From: a virus
IMG/VR virus record: IMGVR_UViG_3300042294_003328
Coordinates: 1 to 40,209 of that record
Reading direction: 5' to 3' (one strand)
Length of the DNA: 40,209 nt
The notes beneath the pieces are model-generated. The model worked only from the letters and a program-made list of their open reading frames with translations, ran no database searches and was not told where the DNA came from. A program made the translations under genes and the position numbers. Below are positions 15,608 to 23,895 of the stretch, piece after piece. Position 1 is the stretch's first letter, and each line of letters opens with the position of its first letter.

Positions 15608-18237
15608 TAGGAGACAGGGGTGACGGTTTTGATTTTGGCGCGAGGTGCGGCGGTGCCTGCGGCGGGGGCTGCTGCGGCTGTCGTCTTGGGTCGGGGTTGT
15701 CCCGTGGTGAGGTAATAGGCATCAGTCCAGTCGGCTTCCGTCTGCGGGGCTTTGCCGTATTGGTGCTTGAAGCGCTCGCTCATTTGATCGGGTCGCGGGT
15801 TCTCGATGGTGATCGGGCGGGTCGTGTTGTCGCTCATGGTGGCGTATTCCCACTCCGGCGCTTCCTTGGTGGCACCGGGGCGGGGCGCACTTTTGCGGAC
15901 GGTGGGGGGCTTAGGCGCGGTGGCGGGGTCTTCCATCGGTGTGTAAGTCGTGCGACCGAGTCCCTCACGGAACGGGCCGGGGGTGGTCTGCGCTTGCATC
16001 AGCGGTGTGCCTGGCACGCGGGAGCCTCCCATCATGGCCACGTTATAGCCGGGGGTGCCAGGGATGGGCTGCATGGTGATTTGACGGGCGGCGGCATCCG
16101 CTTGGGCTTTCTGCTGAGCTTCCATCAAGGCGCGTTGATCGGCGCGGTCTTGTTCGGCAGCGTTCAGAGCGGCGGCGTTATTGATGTTCCGATTCTCGCG
16201 GGCCATGTCAAAGTTCTGCCCGATTTGCTGCTGCTGCTTCCACCATTCTTGAGCGGCGGCGGTTGCGTCGGCGGCACGGCGGTCAGCGTCGGATTGCTTG
16301 GCGGCATCGCGGGCATCGATGTTGGCTTGCTCGATGGCGGCGCGGCCTTGGTTGCGTTGGAAGGTGGCTTCTTCCATCGCTAAGGCACGTCGAGCGTTGC
16401 GTTTCTGCATGCCGGTCAGGCCGGTAAGTGCGATTTCAAAACCTGCAGGGGCGACGCGATTGGCTCCATAGGCTGACCATTTCTCTTTTTCCTGGGCGTC
16501 TTTCTCGGAGGGCGAGAGAAACGCTGGACGCGGATACCCGCTGGGCATCGTGGCGGGCTTGTTGGTGTCCATGGGAGAGGAGAGGACGGGCTGGGGTTGG
16601 CGTCCGTTGGCCATCGCGGGGGCGGGGACTTGGGGACTTGGAAAGGGGGAGACTTGGGGACTTGAGGCCATCGGCGTGAGGGAGTAGCCGGTCTCGACGG
16701 AGTAAGGGTTGGGCGGTAGGCGACGGATGATATTCTGGGGCTGTTGCATGGCCGCTACGGCAGGTGCCGCTACGGCGGGTGCCGCTGGGCGCGGTTGAAA
16801 GGCGGGGCTGTCGGTCATCGTGGGGCCGTAGGCTTGATCACCGACCACGGCGGTGAGACGCTGCGGGCCAGCCATCGGACCTTGTTCGTCTTCAATTTGT
16901 TGCGCAGCGGACGCTAGCCATTCCGGGTTGTTTTTAAGCCATTCCGGGCTTGTCATGTTGCGGATTCGCGTTTGCCGTGCGGCGGATTGTTCATCCGATA
17001 GTCGATTGAAGTCGTCTTGTGCGGCAAGAAATCGATCCACTTCCTCCATGGCCTGCTGCGTGGCACTGGATGCGGCTTGGGAGCTGGCGATTCCTGCGTC
17101 TCCTCGTGGACCGACGCCGAGGCCCATCATCGCGATGGGACCCGTGTTGTCATACTGGGCTCGCGCATTGGCTTGGATGGCTCTATAAAGTGACTGATCC
17201 AATTCCTCTGGAATCTTCAGCCCACCCTCGGCATACCCGGGCACCGGCATTGACTGGGCCATGCCGCCGTAGGCGAAGGCGGGGGTGGGTTGGGGCATGG
17301 TGACGGGCAGGGGCGTGGGGAGGGCTTGGGGGGCGGGCTTGATTTCGGCCAGTCCCTCTTTGGCTTTGGCCATCATTTTGTAGAGTCGGTCGAGGCCGTG
17401 GAACTTGACGGCGTCGGCGGACATGACGAACTCGCCGTCGCTGAGTTTGGCGTTGATCAGGTCGTCCTTGGGTCCGCCGGGGCCTTCGACGGGGCCTCCT
17501 TCGGCGTAGCCTTGGTTAGGGCTTGAGAAGGGGTTGACTCCCGCCCCTCCGACCATTCGGTCTTTGAGGGACATCTTTTTGTAATAGTCTCGGAAGGGAC
17601 CGGTCATGGGGTCGCCGGAGTGAGACATGGCAAACGGTTTGCCCCCCGAGTCTGCGGAGACCTCGTCAATCGTGGGTGTCATGCCCCGATCATACGGGTT
17701 GCGCATCACGGGGCCGCCCATGGCGTAGCCGGGCATGGGCATGCTGAACAGGCCTCCTTCGGCTAAGCGCATGGGCTTGCGGGGGCGTTTGCTGTAGTAG
17801 GGGTCACTGGGGTCGGTGGCTTGGTAGCCTGCGCCGGGGGCAAAGGGGTCGGGCTCCTTGGGTGCCATGCGGGCGCGGTAGCCGCCGGGCTGGGCGGTGG
17901 GCTGGGGGGATCCCTGACCGAGTCCGCGTGAGTAGGCTTTCCCATCGACAAACGTGGTGTTGTCCTCGGCAAAGGCAAGGGGTTGCAGTTGGTTGATTCG
18001 ATCCATGGGCGCGGCTCCGGTGCCTCCGGCCATGCGCTCGGCTGAGTAATCATCGACAGCGCCGCGCTGCAATTGCCCAGCGCGATCCAGCGGATTGAAG
18101 CTGGGGTAAGGCGTGCGGAAGTCGGACGTGCGCCCGGTGATGTCGCGCACGGCATTGAGGTCCATTCCCGAGTTTCGCATCTTGTTGCGCTCTTGGTTGG
18201 TCGGGGTGTTGCGGAACATGGGATTGGTGCTGACCAT
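15607..18237 (-). CDS. Internal/structural virion protein with DGEFVMSADAV motif
   Basis: 876 residues, low-complexity, rich in Gly, Pro, Ala and Met. Repeated YAxGGPV/YAEGG-type motifs occur at about residues 155-180, 240-255 and 325-340. Around residues 258-290 is a block GGPKDDLINAKLSDGEFVMSADAV, a signature seen in internal or tail-associated proteins of podoviruses and related phages. The C-terminal half has long Ala/Gln-rich helices (about 610-730), likely coiled coil. It is translationally coupled to the giant protein by a TAATG overlap and shares DNA-level Pro/Ser linker repeats with it, so the two probably act in the same particle compartment. Confidence 0.65.
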   Translation of the reverse strand: MVSTNPMFRNTPTNQERNKMRNSGMDLNAVRDITGRTSDFRTPYPSFNPLDRAGQLQRGAVDDYSAERMAGGTGAAPMDRINQLQPLAFAEDNTTFVDGKAYSRGLGQGSPQPTAQPGGYRARMAPKEPDPFAPGAGYQATDPSDPYYSKRPRKPMRLAEGGLFSMPMPGYAMGGPVMRNPYDRGMTPTIDEVSADSGGKPFAMSHSGDPMTGPFRDYYKKMSLKDRMVGGAGVNPFSSPNQGYAEGGPVEGPGGPKDDLINAKLSDGEFVMSADAVKFHGLDRLYKMMAKAKEGLAEIKPAPQALPTPLPVTMPQPTPAFAYGGMAQSMPVPGYAEGGLKIPEELDQSLYRAIQANARAQYDNTGPIAMMGLGVGPRGDAGIASSQAASSATQQAMEEVDRFLAAQDDFNRLSDEQSAARQTRIRNMTSPEWLKNNPEWLASAAQQIEDEQGPMAGPQRLTAVVGDQAYGPTMTDSPAFQPRPAAPAVAAPAVAAMQQPQNIIRRLPPNPYSVETGYSLTPMASSPQVSPFPSPQVPAPAMANGRQPQPVLSSPMDTNKPATMPSGYPRPAFLSPSEKDAQEKEKWSAYGANRVAPAGFEIALTGLTGMQKRNARRALAMEEATFQRNQGRAAIEQANIDARDAAKQSDADRRAADATAAAQEWWKQQQQIGQNFDMARENRNINNAAALNAAEQDRADQRALMEAQQKAQADAAARQITMQPIPGTPGYNVAMMGGSRVPGTPLMQAQTTPGPFREGLGRTTYTPMEDPATAPKPPTVRKSAPRPGATKEAPEWEYATMSDNTTRPITIENPRPDQMSERFKHQYGKAPQTEADWTDAYYLTTGQPRPKTTAAAAPAAGTAAPRAKIKTVTPVS

Positions 18238-18289
18238 AAGTTTGGGCGGGCTAAGATTGTGAGGTGAGGTTACACTTGTTTGTCGGGAC

Positions 18290-19396
18290 TTAAAGATAAA
18301 TTACTTGGCCAGCGGCGGCGAGGTTGGCAAAGATTCGGGCTTCGGCTTCTCCGTCGTGTTCGGGTGGTGTTTTGAAGCTGCGCGGGATCCAGTAATGGTG
18401 TTGTCCCGTGTGCTGCTTGGAGAAATGATCAAAGCCTGCCAGTGTCAGTTGGGGGACTTGGTGACACTCCAAGAGCCAGAGGGCTACGACGAGTCCGCTG
18501 GTCGGCAGCAGAGGTTTGCGACGGTCGGCTTCTTGGATGCGGCTTTCGGCTTGCACCCTTTCCCGGACCTGATCAAAAAACGGTCGCGGGATGCCCCAGG
18601 CTTCGGCGACGGAGTAGGCAAAGTTTTTGGGCTGCTCGCCATGAATGAAGATGGCGCGGCTGGGTCGTTGGTCGGCGTCCTTCGGGAGCGAGCCACGGCC
18701 AAAGGTGCTCCAGATGCTGGTCTTCGTGCCGACATGGGGCTCAAAGCCGCTGATGGCAAACCAGTTGAAACGGATGACGATGTCATGCGCGTCGATCTGC
18801 GGGCCGTAGGTCGCCCGCAGGACGGCGGGGCCATTGCCTACCAGACAGACGGTGGCACCTGGTGGGATGGGGTTGTCCGTGCGGACGTGTTGAGGCGGCA
18901 GGGATTGCGGTTTTCTAAGCCACCATGAAGGCAGTGCGTCATCGGTCGTGAGGCTCACATGGAGATGACGTTGCTTTACAAACTGATCGACGGTGGCAAT
19001 GGTGGCCGGGTATTTACGGGCGTAGTCATGCCCTGCAAAGATGCCGCCCGGCTTGAGCTTGGGCCACCATTCCTCGAGCGTCTGTCCGGCGTCCTGTCCG
19101 GTGTGGGCATAGCCGTCGATGTAAATGAAGTCGAGGGATTCATCCGCAAACAAGGGAGCCGCTTCGGAAAAGGTCAGGCGCAGCGGCGTGCTGCGCTGGG
19201 GCCCCACTTCGGTCAGCAGATTGGCAGCATGGAAATACTCGCGCACGTCGTGATGGTCCTGCCAGCGGTCAATCGACCACAGTCGGTCCACGCGGCCACC
19301 CTCCAAGATTTGCCGGGAGTATTCGCCCTTGGCCACTCCAAGCTCCACGCCTTGGCCTTCAAACTGTAAAGCTAAATCGAATCGAGTTTTCATCAC
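18290..19396 (-). CDS. Methyltransferase fused to GT29 sialyltransferase-like domain
   Basis: Two enzymes in one 368-residue chain. Residues 1-165 are a class I SAM-dependent methyltransferase of the Methyltransf_24 type: VELGVAKG (17-24) is the SAM-binding loop, [11 protein letters not shown] (90-100) carries the acidic motif, then [12 protein letters not shown]. Residues 180-368 match glycosyltransferase family 29: a sialylmotif-L-like block with VGNGPAVL (186-193), D205 and IRFN (208-211), VGTKT (222-226), a sialylmotif-S-like block [13 protein letters not shown]...LAGFD (298-323), and a late HHYW (333-336). Substrates are unknown: CMP-sialic acid or another CMP-sugar for the second domain, a glycan or protein for the first. 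It sits after the Thr-Pro stalk gene, overlapping it by four bases, so decoration of the stalk or of cell-surface glycans is plausible. Confidence 0.78.
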   Translation of the reverse strand: MMKTRFDLALQFEGQGVELGVAKGEYSRQILEGGRVDRLWSIDRWQDHHDVREYFHAANLLTEVGPQRSTPLRLTFSEAAPLFADESLDFIYIDGYAHTGQDAGQTLEEWWPKLKPGGIFAGHDYARKYPATIATVDQFVKQRHLHVSLTTDDALPSWWLRKPQSLPPQHVRTDNPIPPGATVCLVGNGPAVLRATYGPQIDAHDIVIRFNWFAISGFEPHVGTKTSIWSTFGRGSLPKDADQRPSRAIFIHGEQPKNFAYSVAEAWGIPRPFFDQVRERVQAESRIQEADRRKPLLPTSGLVVALWLLECHQVPQLTLAGFDHFSKQHTGQHHYWIPRSFKTPPEHDGEAEARIFANLAAAGQVIYL

Positions 19397-19965
19397 AAGG
19401 TTGGCGTCGGGGTCGGCGTTGGCGTTGGCGTCGGCGGAGTTGGCGTTGGAGTTGGAGTTGGTGTGGGTGTCGGTGTTGGTGTCGGAGTAGGCGTCACGGT
19501 TGGGGTCGGCGTCGGTGTTGGGGTCGGCGTCGGCGTGACTGTCGGTGTGGGTGTCGGCGTTGGGGTCGGCGTCGGCGTGACTGTCGGTGTTGGTGTCGGC
19601 GTTGGGGTCGGAGTAGGCGTGACTGTCGGTGTTGGGGTCGGTGTTGGGGTCGGAGTAGGTGTTGGGGGTGTCGGGGTGGGCGTTGGCGTTGGGGTCGGCG
19701 TTGGGAGCGGTGTGGGAACAGGGTTTTGTAATAGCACCATGCTCACCACGTCCGGCCGGTCGGCGCTCCGAGTCACCACAAACGGGACATCGCCAAAGTA
19801 GGGGTTGTCCTGCCGAGCTCCGGGTCCGTTGGGGTCGGTGTTGGGAAATGCGATGACATGCCGGGATCCATTGCGCAGCACGTTGATGGCGCAGTTGATC
19901 CCGATCGGGAGGAGTCGGCGCTCTGCCTCGATCTCGCGCACGCGGGGATGGTCAGGCAGGTCCAT
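19393..19965 (-). CDS. Virion protein with Thr-Pro repeat stalk
   Basis: 190 residues. The first 80 form a compact domain ([40 protein letters not shown]) like small phage structural proteins. From residue 83 to the end the sequence is almost only alternating Pro and Thr, broken by Val every 14 residues. Such stretches make extended rods and are typical O-glycosylation targets. The end of the protein overlaps the start of the methyltransferase-glycosyltransferase gene. Probable role: spacer or surface stalk on the virion. Confidence 0.7.
   Translation of the reverse strand: MDLPDHPRVREIEAERRLLPIGINCAINVLRNGSRHVIAFPNTDPNGPGARQDNPYFGDVPFVVTRSADRPDVVSMVLLQNPVPTPLPTPTPTPTPTPTPPTPTPTPTPTPTPTVTPTPTPTPTPTPTVTPTPTPTPTPTPTVTPTPTPTPTPTPTVTPTPTPTPTPTPTPTPTPTPPTPTPTPTPTPTL
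19398..19720. repeat. 42-bp-period tandem repeat encoding Thr-Pro units
   Basis: Nested six-base units (GGxGTx on the plus strand) group into a 42-bp higher-order period, marked by GTGACTG-type variants at about 19493, 19535, 19577 and 19619. Each unit encodes 14 residues with one Val. Length variation by slippage is expected. Confidence 0.85.
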
Positions 19966-19971
19966 GAAGGG

Positions 19972-20337
19972 TTAAGCCGAGGCGGCCATCACGAGCAAGT
20001 CACAGGCGGCGGTGTTGGCCTTGGCGTAAAGGGTGGCGGTGCTGGGAGGGATTGGCATGATTTGACCTGGCATCAGCTTGGCAAAAATCTGGGTGACAGG
20101 CGTGTTGAGCCCCACCTCAATGAAGTTGGTGGCATTCAAGTTCTTGAGCACGATCATACCCGGCACGCCGGTGAGATCGGCGGGAAACTCAATCTGCTCG
20201 GTGCTGGTGCCGATGGCCTGCACATTCTGATACAGCACCGCGCCTGCCATGTCGCGGGTGCTGCTGGTGGAATGGGTTAAGGCGACGCCGCCCTTGGCCC
20301 ATTTGAGTTGGAGGATCATGGATAGTTCATTGGCCAT
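19972..20337 (-). CDS. Phage virion protein (decoration/tail-associated type)
   Basis: 121 residues with the pattern of small phage structural proteins: an N-terminal strand-rich part (LSMILQLKWAKGGVAL), then AGAVLYQNVQAIGTSTEQIEF, PGMIVLKNLNATNFIEVGL, KLMPGQIMPIPP and YAKANTAACDLLVMA. The KNLNATNFIEVGL...YAKANTAAC layout is common in phage proteins placed among tail and fibre genes. All-beta, no membrane segment. Precise role (adaptor, decoration, fibre base) is not decided. Confidence 0.65.
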   Translation of the reverse strand: MANELSMILQLKWAKGGVALTHSTSSTRDMAGAVLYQNVQAIGTSTEQIEFPADLTGVPGMIVLKNLNATNFIEVGLNTPVTQIFAKLMPGQIMPIPPSTATLYAKANTAACDLLVMAASA

Positions 20338-20355
20338 AAGAGGAGGAGGTAGAGG

Positions 20356-21585
20356 TTAAGGGACTTGAAAGGTGAACCAGCGTCCGTCAAACTCGTTCCA
20401 AGGGCGTTCCGTGACGGTGGAGTCGGCGGTGCCGTAGCCAGGCGGTCGGTGGTAGGTCTCTTCAAGGATTTCGTAACCGCCATTCACAAAACGCTGGCGG
20501 GCCGTGACGATGGTGGCCGGCCATTCCGTCAAAGCGGTGGCGCTGTAATTAAACTGAAGGACCACAAGGTCTGACGTGACAACGGTGCCATACCAAGCGC
20601 TTTGGGCGTCATAAAAACGGATGTTCGGCTCCTCATAAGTCAGAGGCCCGTGAAGACAATCTGGGACGGCAAAGCTCTCAAAGTTGCCTCGGATGTTGAT
20701 GCCAGAACCAATGAGCGCATCCACCTCTCCCACGTCATAGGGAGTGCTTTGCCACCAGAGGCGGCTGGTCACCTTGCAGTCGCCACTGTAAGGACTGCGC
20801 AGGTTGGTGGTGAGCAGTTTCTTGAGGGTTTCCAGATCGGGCTTGAGCACGTTGATGAACTCATGCGACTGCAACACGGCGGGCCAATACATCTTGTCGT
20901 GGCTGTCCCAGGTGATGGCGGTGGCGCGTGAGTTGGGCAGGGTGCTGGCTTTGTCGGTGACGCTGAGAAAGGTTTTGTGGCCTTGCTGCGTGACGGTGGT
21001 GTATTCGCCAGCGGTGTCGGGGGCGGAGCCGGTCGGGGTGGTGGCGGCCAGCGTGTAGGTCTTGGTGCGGGTGTAAAGCGAGCCCGAGGTGAGGTCCACT
21101 GGCTTGTCCGTCTGCGTCACCGTCGCGGCGGCGGTGGTGGTGACGGTGAGGAGGGCGACGAGGCTGGACACTTCTTGGATCTGGACTCGCTGGACAAAGC
21201 GGCCACTGCCGGGGGTGCCGAGGGCGGAGACGTTGGTGTCGGCAATGTCGGGGATGCCTGCGGAGCGGAGGGCGTAGTAGGAGTGATCGAGCACGGGGCC
21301 CCAGATTTCGTCTTGGCGCGTGGCGACGACGGGGGCGGTGGGCAGGGCGGGGAGGAAGACGTAGGCGCTGTAACCGGCGGGGGCTTCCTGCGGGAAGCCG
21401 TAGACGTAGGTGCCCCACTCCTGGACGCCGGTGCGGGTGGGGAGCAGGCAGGCAGAGTAAGCGGTGCCGGGGGTGGGGACGAGCTCGGGGCGGATCTTCG
21501 TGTCGGCCACGCGGATGACGAAGCAGAGCGCTGCGACGTTGGGCAGCGTGAGAGTTTCGAAGAGGCGTGGTTCTTGGGGGTCCAT
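20356..21585 (-). CDS. Virion structural protein, unknown
   Basis: 409 residues, predicted mostly beta, rich in Thr, Ser, Tyr and Trp, without catalytic or membrane motifs. Thr-rich stretches (LLTVTTTAAATVTQTDKP, about 145-165) and many aromatic residues in the C-terminal third (FYDAQSAWYGT, YHRPPGYGT, WNEFDGRWFTF) suggest a tail or fibre-associated structural role. It lies between endolysin and the 121-aa structural gene. Family not recognised. Confidence 0.6.
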   Translation of the reverse strand: MDPQEPRLFETLTLPNVAALCFVIRVADTKIRPELVPTPGTAYSACLLPTRTGVQEWGTYVYGFPQEAPAGYSAYVFLPALPTAPVVATRQDEIWGPVLDHSYYALRSAGIPDIADTNVSALGTPGSGRFVQRVQIQEVSSLVALLTVTTTAAATVTQTDKPVDLTSGSLYTRTKTYTLAATTPTGSAPDTAGEYTTVTQQGHKTFLSVTDKASTLPNSRATAITWDSHDKMYWPAVLQSHEFINVLKPDLETLKKLLTTNLRSPYSGDCKVTSRLWWQSTPYDVGEVDALIGSGINIRGNFESFAVPDCLHGPLTYEEPNIRFYDAQSAWYGTVVTSDLVVLQFNYSATALTEWPATIVTARQRFVNGGYEILEETYHRPPGYGTADSTVTERPWNEFDGRWFTFQVP

Positions 21586-21603
21586 GGGGGGAATGAGGAA
21601 GGA

Positions 21604-22128
21604 CTACGGGGCGAGGAGGCGGATGAAGTGTTTGACTCGGGCTCGGTTGCGGGGTTTTTCAAAGCAGCCTTCGCCATCCCGGGAGGCGGCGGCGTTGGTG
21701 TTGGCTCCGATGGCGATGAAGGGGCCGGTGAGGGTGCCGTCGTCGTCGGTCACGATCTCAATGTGACTGTAGTCGTAGATCACGAGGTCGCCCCGGCGCA
21801 AGATGCTGCGAGGGGGGAGGAGTTGCAGTTTCTTTTCCTTGGCCCACTTGGACCAGCCGGCCACGGAGGCGGACTTGCAGCGCCAGGCTTCGGCCTCGGG
21901 AGGCGACATCTGAAAGGCCCGCAGTGTTTCCGGCTGCGTAAGCCATTGCTGCACCCAAAAACAGCAGGCTGCTGCGCAATACGGTTCTTGATTGGCCATG
22001 CCGGTGGGGTAGGTGGTGGCTGGCCAAAATTTCCGAATCCAGGGCGCGGTGTTCTTGGTGACCTCGACTTTGTCTTTGTCGGCCCGGGCAATGTTGACCA
22101 GCAGGGTGCGTGTCGGGAAGGTGCTCAT
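21604..22128 (-). CDS. Endolysin, cysteine peptidase (CHAP/NlpC-P60-like)
   Basis: 174 residues; probably cleaves peptidoglycan peptides at lysis. The motif EPYCAAACCFWVQQWL puts the candidate nucleophile at Cys51 at the start of a helix, and RRGDLVIYDYSHIEIVTDD (111-129) supplies the Gly-Asp strand and His122, the arrangement of CHAP and NlpC/P60 folds. FIAIGANTN (137-145) completes the core. There is no signal peptide, so it would depend on a holin. The start is ATG 22128, which overlaps the previous stop; upstream open frame is a shadow. Two extra Cys (55, 56) beside the nucleophile are unusual. Confidence 0.72.
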   Translation of the reverse strand: MSTFPTRTLLVNIARADKDKVEVTKNTAPWIRKFWPATTYPTGMANQEPYCAAACCFWVQQWLTQPETLRAFQMSPPEAEAWRCKSASVAGWSKWAKEKKLQLLPPRSILRRGDLVIYDYSHIEIVTDDDGTLTGPFIAIGANTNAAASRDGEGCFEKPRNRARVKHFIRLLAP

Positions 22129-22427
22129 GCTGGGATTTTCGGGCGAGGTGAGGGATGGCGCGGCGGGAGATTGACCACGCGCATGGAGACGAGGAGATCG
22201 CTGTATCGCTGGGCAATGTGGGCGCGTTGGCTCTCGGCTCCGGCGTGGAAGATGGCGTCGATCACATCGGAGATGCAGGCATCGGTGGGGATGGAAATGA
22301 GGATGTGCAGGGTGCCCTGCTGGCGCAGCCACAGACCTTGCTGGCGGTCATCGGGATTGATGCCGCAGGGCTCAAAGCCGAGGCCCTCGAGGAAGGTTTT
22401 GGCGGGGCTGTTGTCCATGAGGGTCAT
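22125..22427 (-). CDS. Hypothetical protein in lysis region
   Basis: 100 residues starting MTLMDNSPAKTFLEGLGFE. The central part (GLWLRQQGTLHILISIPTD) alternates strands, then a helix (ISDVIDAIFHAGAESQRAHIAQRYSDLL). Soluble, no known motif. Four-base overlaps with both neighbours place it firmly in the lysis operon. Confidence 0.62.
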   Translation of the reverse strand: MTLMDNSPAKTFLEGLGFEPCGINPDDRQQGLWLRQQGTLHILISIPTDACISDVIDAIFHAGAESQRAHIAQRYSDLLVSMRVVNLPPRHPSPRPKIPA

Positions 22428-22612
22428 CGGTGGGCGGAGTATTTCGGGTTGCGATACAAAATTCGGGGGCCGTCGCGCTTGACCACGAGGTCTTGCGGGA
22501 AGTGGTCGGTGGTGCGACCGCAGGACTCGCACCGGACCAAAAGGAAACCGCGCTTGTGCTCGGGTCGCTCGATTTGGTGGGCGCAGCCTTTGGTGGCACA
22601 GCAGAGTTTCAT
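22424..22612 (-). CDS. Small zinc-finger protein
   Basis: 62 residues with cysteines at KLCCATKGC (Cys4, 5, 10) and RCESCGR (Cys28, 31), suitable for one zinc ribbon. Basic overall. ATGA overlaps at both ends. Such small ribbons are common in phages; the partner (nucleic acid or protein) is unknown. Confidence 0.62.
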   Translation of the reverse strand: MKLCCATKGCAHQIERPEHKRGFLLVRCESCGRTTDHFPQDLVVKRDGPRILYRNPKYSAHR

Positions 22613-22845
22613 GTGGCCGATCCTTTGGCTTTGAGGTAAACGAGCGCGGACTCCAGCACCCAGTTGGCCAAGCTTTTGGTCATGCGTGGGAACTTGGTCT
22701 GGAACTGCGTCAGCACCCAGGCGCGTTTGTCGTGACTGCTTTGGAAGGTCTGCGCGGCGGTAGCCAGGGCGGCGAGGATCCAGCGCCAGTCATCGGCACT
22801 GAGGGAGGCAAGGATGCGGACGAGGTAGGCGAGCAATGCGTTCAT
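22609..22845 (-). CDS. Small helical protein in lysis cassette
   Basis: 78 residues starting MNALLAYLVRILASLSADDWRWILAALATAAQTF. The first 35 residues are amphipathic to hydrophobic helices, and the rest is basic. Could be a membrane-associated accessory to the holin, or a structural helix pair. Overlaps the holin stop by four bases (ATGA). Confidence 0.6.
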   Translation of the reverse strand: MNALLAYLVRILASLSADDWRWILAALATAAQTFQSSHDKRAWVLTQFQTKFPRMTKSLANWVLESALVYLKAKGSAT

Positions 22846-23105
22846 GGCACGATCTCCGGTTTGGGTGCTTGGGTTTCCTTGCGCCACACGTTGATCAGGC
22901 CATTGATGGCCATCACGGCGGTGACGATGTGCGGCACCATGTCGGGGTGGATGGCGATGCCAAAGGCACCGATGATGCTGATGAGGCCACGGATGGTGGA
23001 GGGCTCGAGGAGTTTGGAAATAACGGCGGACATGATGACAGGGGTGGGTTTGAGTTGGTGGGGATTCTTGACGCGGACGCGGCGGAGGAAGGGCGGCTCG
23101 ATCAT
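22842..23105 (-). CDS. Holin candidate
   Basis: 87 residues (or 63 from the internal ATG of MSAVISKLLEP). Two membrane helices, GLISIIGAFGIAIHP and MVPHIVTAVMAINGLINVW, joined by a short turn and followed by a charged tail (RKETQAPKPE) match the pattern of small phage holins that open the inner membrane for the endolysin. The two possible starts could yield holin and antiholin forms, as in lambda S. Context with the endolysin and spanin candidates supports the call. Confidence 0.68.
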   Translation of the reverse strand: MIEPPFLRRVRVKNPHQLKPTPVIMSAVISKLLEPSTIRGLISIIGAFGIAIHPDMVPHIVTAVMAINGLINVWRKETQAPKPEIVP

Positions 23106-23329
23106 GGCTGAAAGGGTTTGAACGGACAGGCGGGCGCAGGACAGGCGCGGTAGGCTTTCTGAGTGCCGCGCAGCTCACCGACTTCCTCTTTTACGGTCTC
23201 GATCTCCTCGCGGAGTTGCAGTCGGTCGGTCTTGCAGTCCATGACCTCACTCCACAGCAGGCGCGCAATGAAAATGAGGGCACCGGTGACGGCGGAGAGG
23301 GCAGCGAGGAGTGCGGATTCGAGGGTCAT
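23102..23329 (-). CDS. Membrane-anchored coiled-coil protein (inner spanin candidate)
   Basis: 75 residues: N-terminal membrane helix (LLAALSAVTGALIFIARLLW), then a charged coiled coil (DRLQLREEIETVKEEVGELR) and a Pro/Cys-rich end (ACPAPACPFKP). This is the architecture of Rz-like inner spanins, though shorter than most. The lipoprotein at 23728-23895 could be its outer partner. A structural role as a lysis accessory is the alternative. Confidence 0.55.
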   Translation of the reverse strand: MTLESALLAALSAVTGALIFIARLLWSEVMDCKTDRLQLREEIETVKEEVGELRGTQKAYRACPAPACPFKPFQP

Positions 23330-23418
23330 GGTTTGGAAAAGCGGTGCAGGATTTGCAGCACAAGCGCGATGGCGAACCCGAGGGCGATGACCAGTGCGAA
23401 GTGCTGAAGCGGGTGCAT
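23326..23418 (-). CDS. 30-aa membrane peptide
   Basis: From ATG 23418: MHPLQHFALVIALGFAIALV then LQILHRFSKP and a stop that overlaps the next ATG (ATGA). One membrane helix and a basic end. It is the first of an unbroken run of genes linked by four-base overlaps down to the endolysin. Possibly a lysis regulator. Confidence 0.52.
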   Translation of the reverse strand: MHPLQHFALVIALGFAIALVLQILHRFSKP

Positions 23419-23420
23419 GG

Positions 23421-23723
23421 TTAAAAGTGGATGGTGCCTTTGATCTGCCCTTCGATCTCTTGTATCTCGGTGCGCAGGGCGTGAGGCGAGCAAAAGTCGA
23501 AGGTGCGGTCGCGGGGGTTGAGGCTGAAGCTAAAGCTGAAGCGCTCCGGGGTCTCCGGTGCAGCCTCAAAAGGAGAGGCAGAGGCCGGCAGATCGGCGGC
23601 CTGCTGCGCGGCGAGGGCGGCCACGCTAGCGATGGCTTCCTGAGCACCGGGAGAGTGTCGAGGCACACCGGGCAGATTGGTCAGGGGCGGCGCGGCGCGG
23701 ATGGAGTCGAGTACTTTTCCCAT
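23421..23723 (-). CDS. Hypothetical protein
   Basis: 100 residues: Pro/Ala-rich first half (PGVPRHSPGAQEAIASVAALAAQQAADLP), then alternating FSFSFSLNPRDRTFDF strands and a C-terminal helix (HALRTEIQEIEGQI). No membrane segment. Lies between the lipoprotein and the 30-aa peptide. Function unknown. Confidence 0.6.
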   Translation of the reverse strand: MGKVLDSIRAAPPLTNLPGVPRHSPGAQEAIASVAALAAQQAADLPASASPFEAAPETPERFSFSFSLNPRDRTFDFCSPHALRTEIQEIEGQIKGTIHF

Positions 23724-23727
23724 GGTG

Positions 23728-23895
23728 TTAGCGTTTGGGTTGTTGGTCGTTCCACCATTGTTCGATGGCGGTGGGGCCGTTCCAGTTGGGGTCGGTTTGG
23801 CGCAGTCCTTGCCAGAGTTGGCAGGAGGTCAGCATAAAAGTCAGCGTGGCCACGAGGGCGACGATGAGAAGGAGTCGTTGGTTCTTGCGTTTCAT
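23728..23895 (-). CDS. Small lipoprotein (outer spanin candidate)
   Basis: 55 residues: basic N-terminus (MKRKNQR), hydrophobic signal (LLLIVALVATLTFM) and lipobox LTSC with Cys25 as the lipidated residue. The 30-residue mature part (QLWQGLRQTDPNWNGPTAIEQWW) resembles small outer-membrane spanin subunits such as Rz1 in size, but lacks strong proline richness. It presupposes a host with an outer membrane. Confidence 0.6.
   Translation of the reverse strand: MKRKNQRLLLIVALVATLTFMLTSCQLWQGLRQTDPNWNGPTAIEQWWNDQQPKR

Noticed and set aside
19398-19720. CRISPR array
   Set aside because: Repeats are short, continuous and coding (Thr-Pro), with no unique spacers.
20977-22482. 501-codon plus-strand open frame
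   Set aside because: Antisense to structural and endolysin genes; Gly/Val/Asp-rich shadow.
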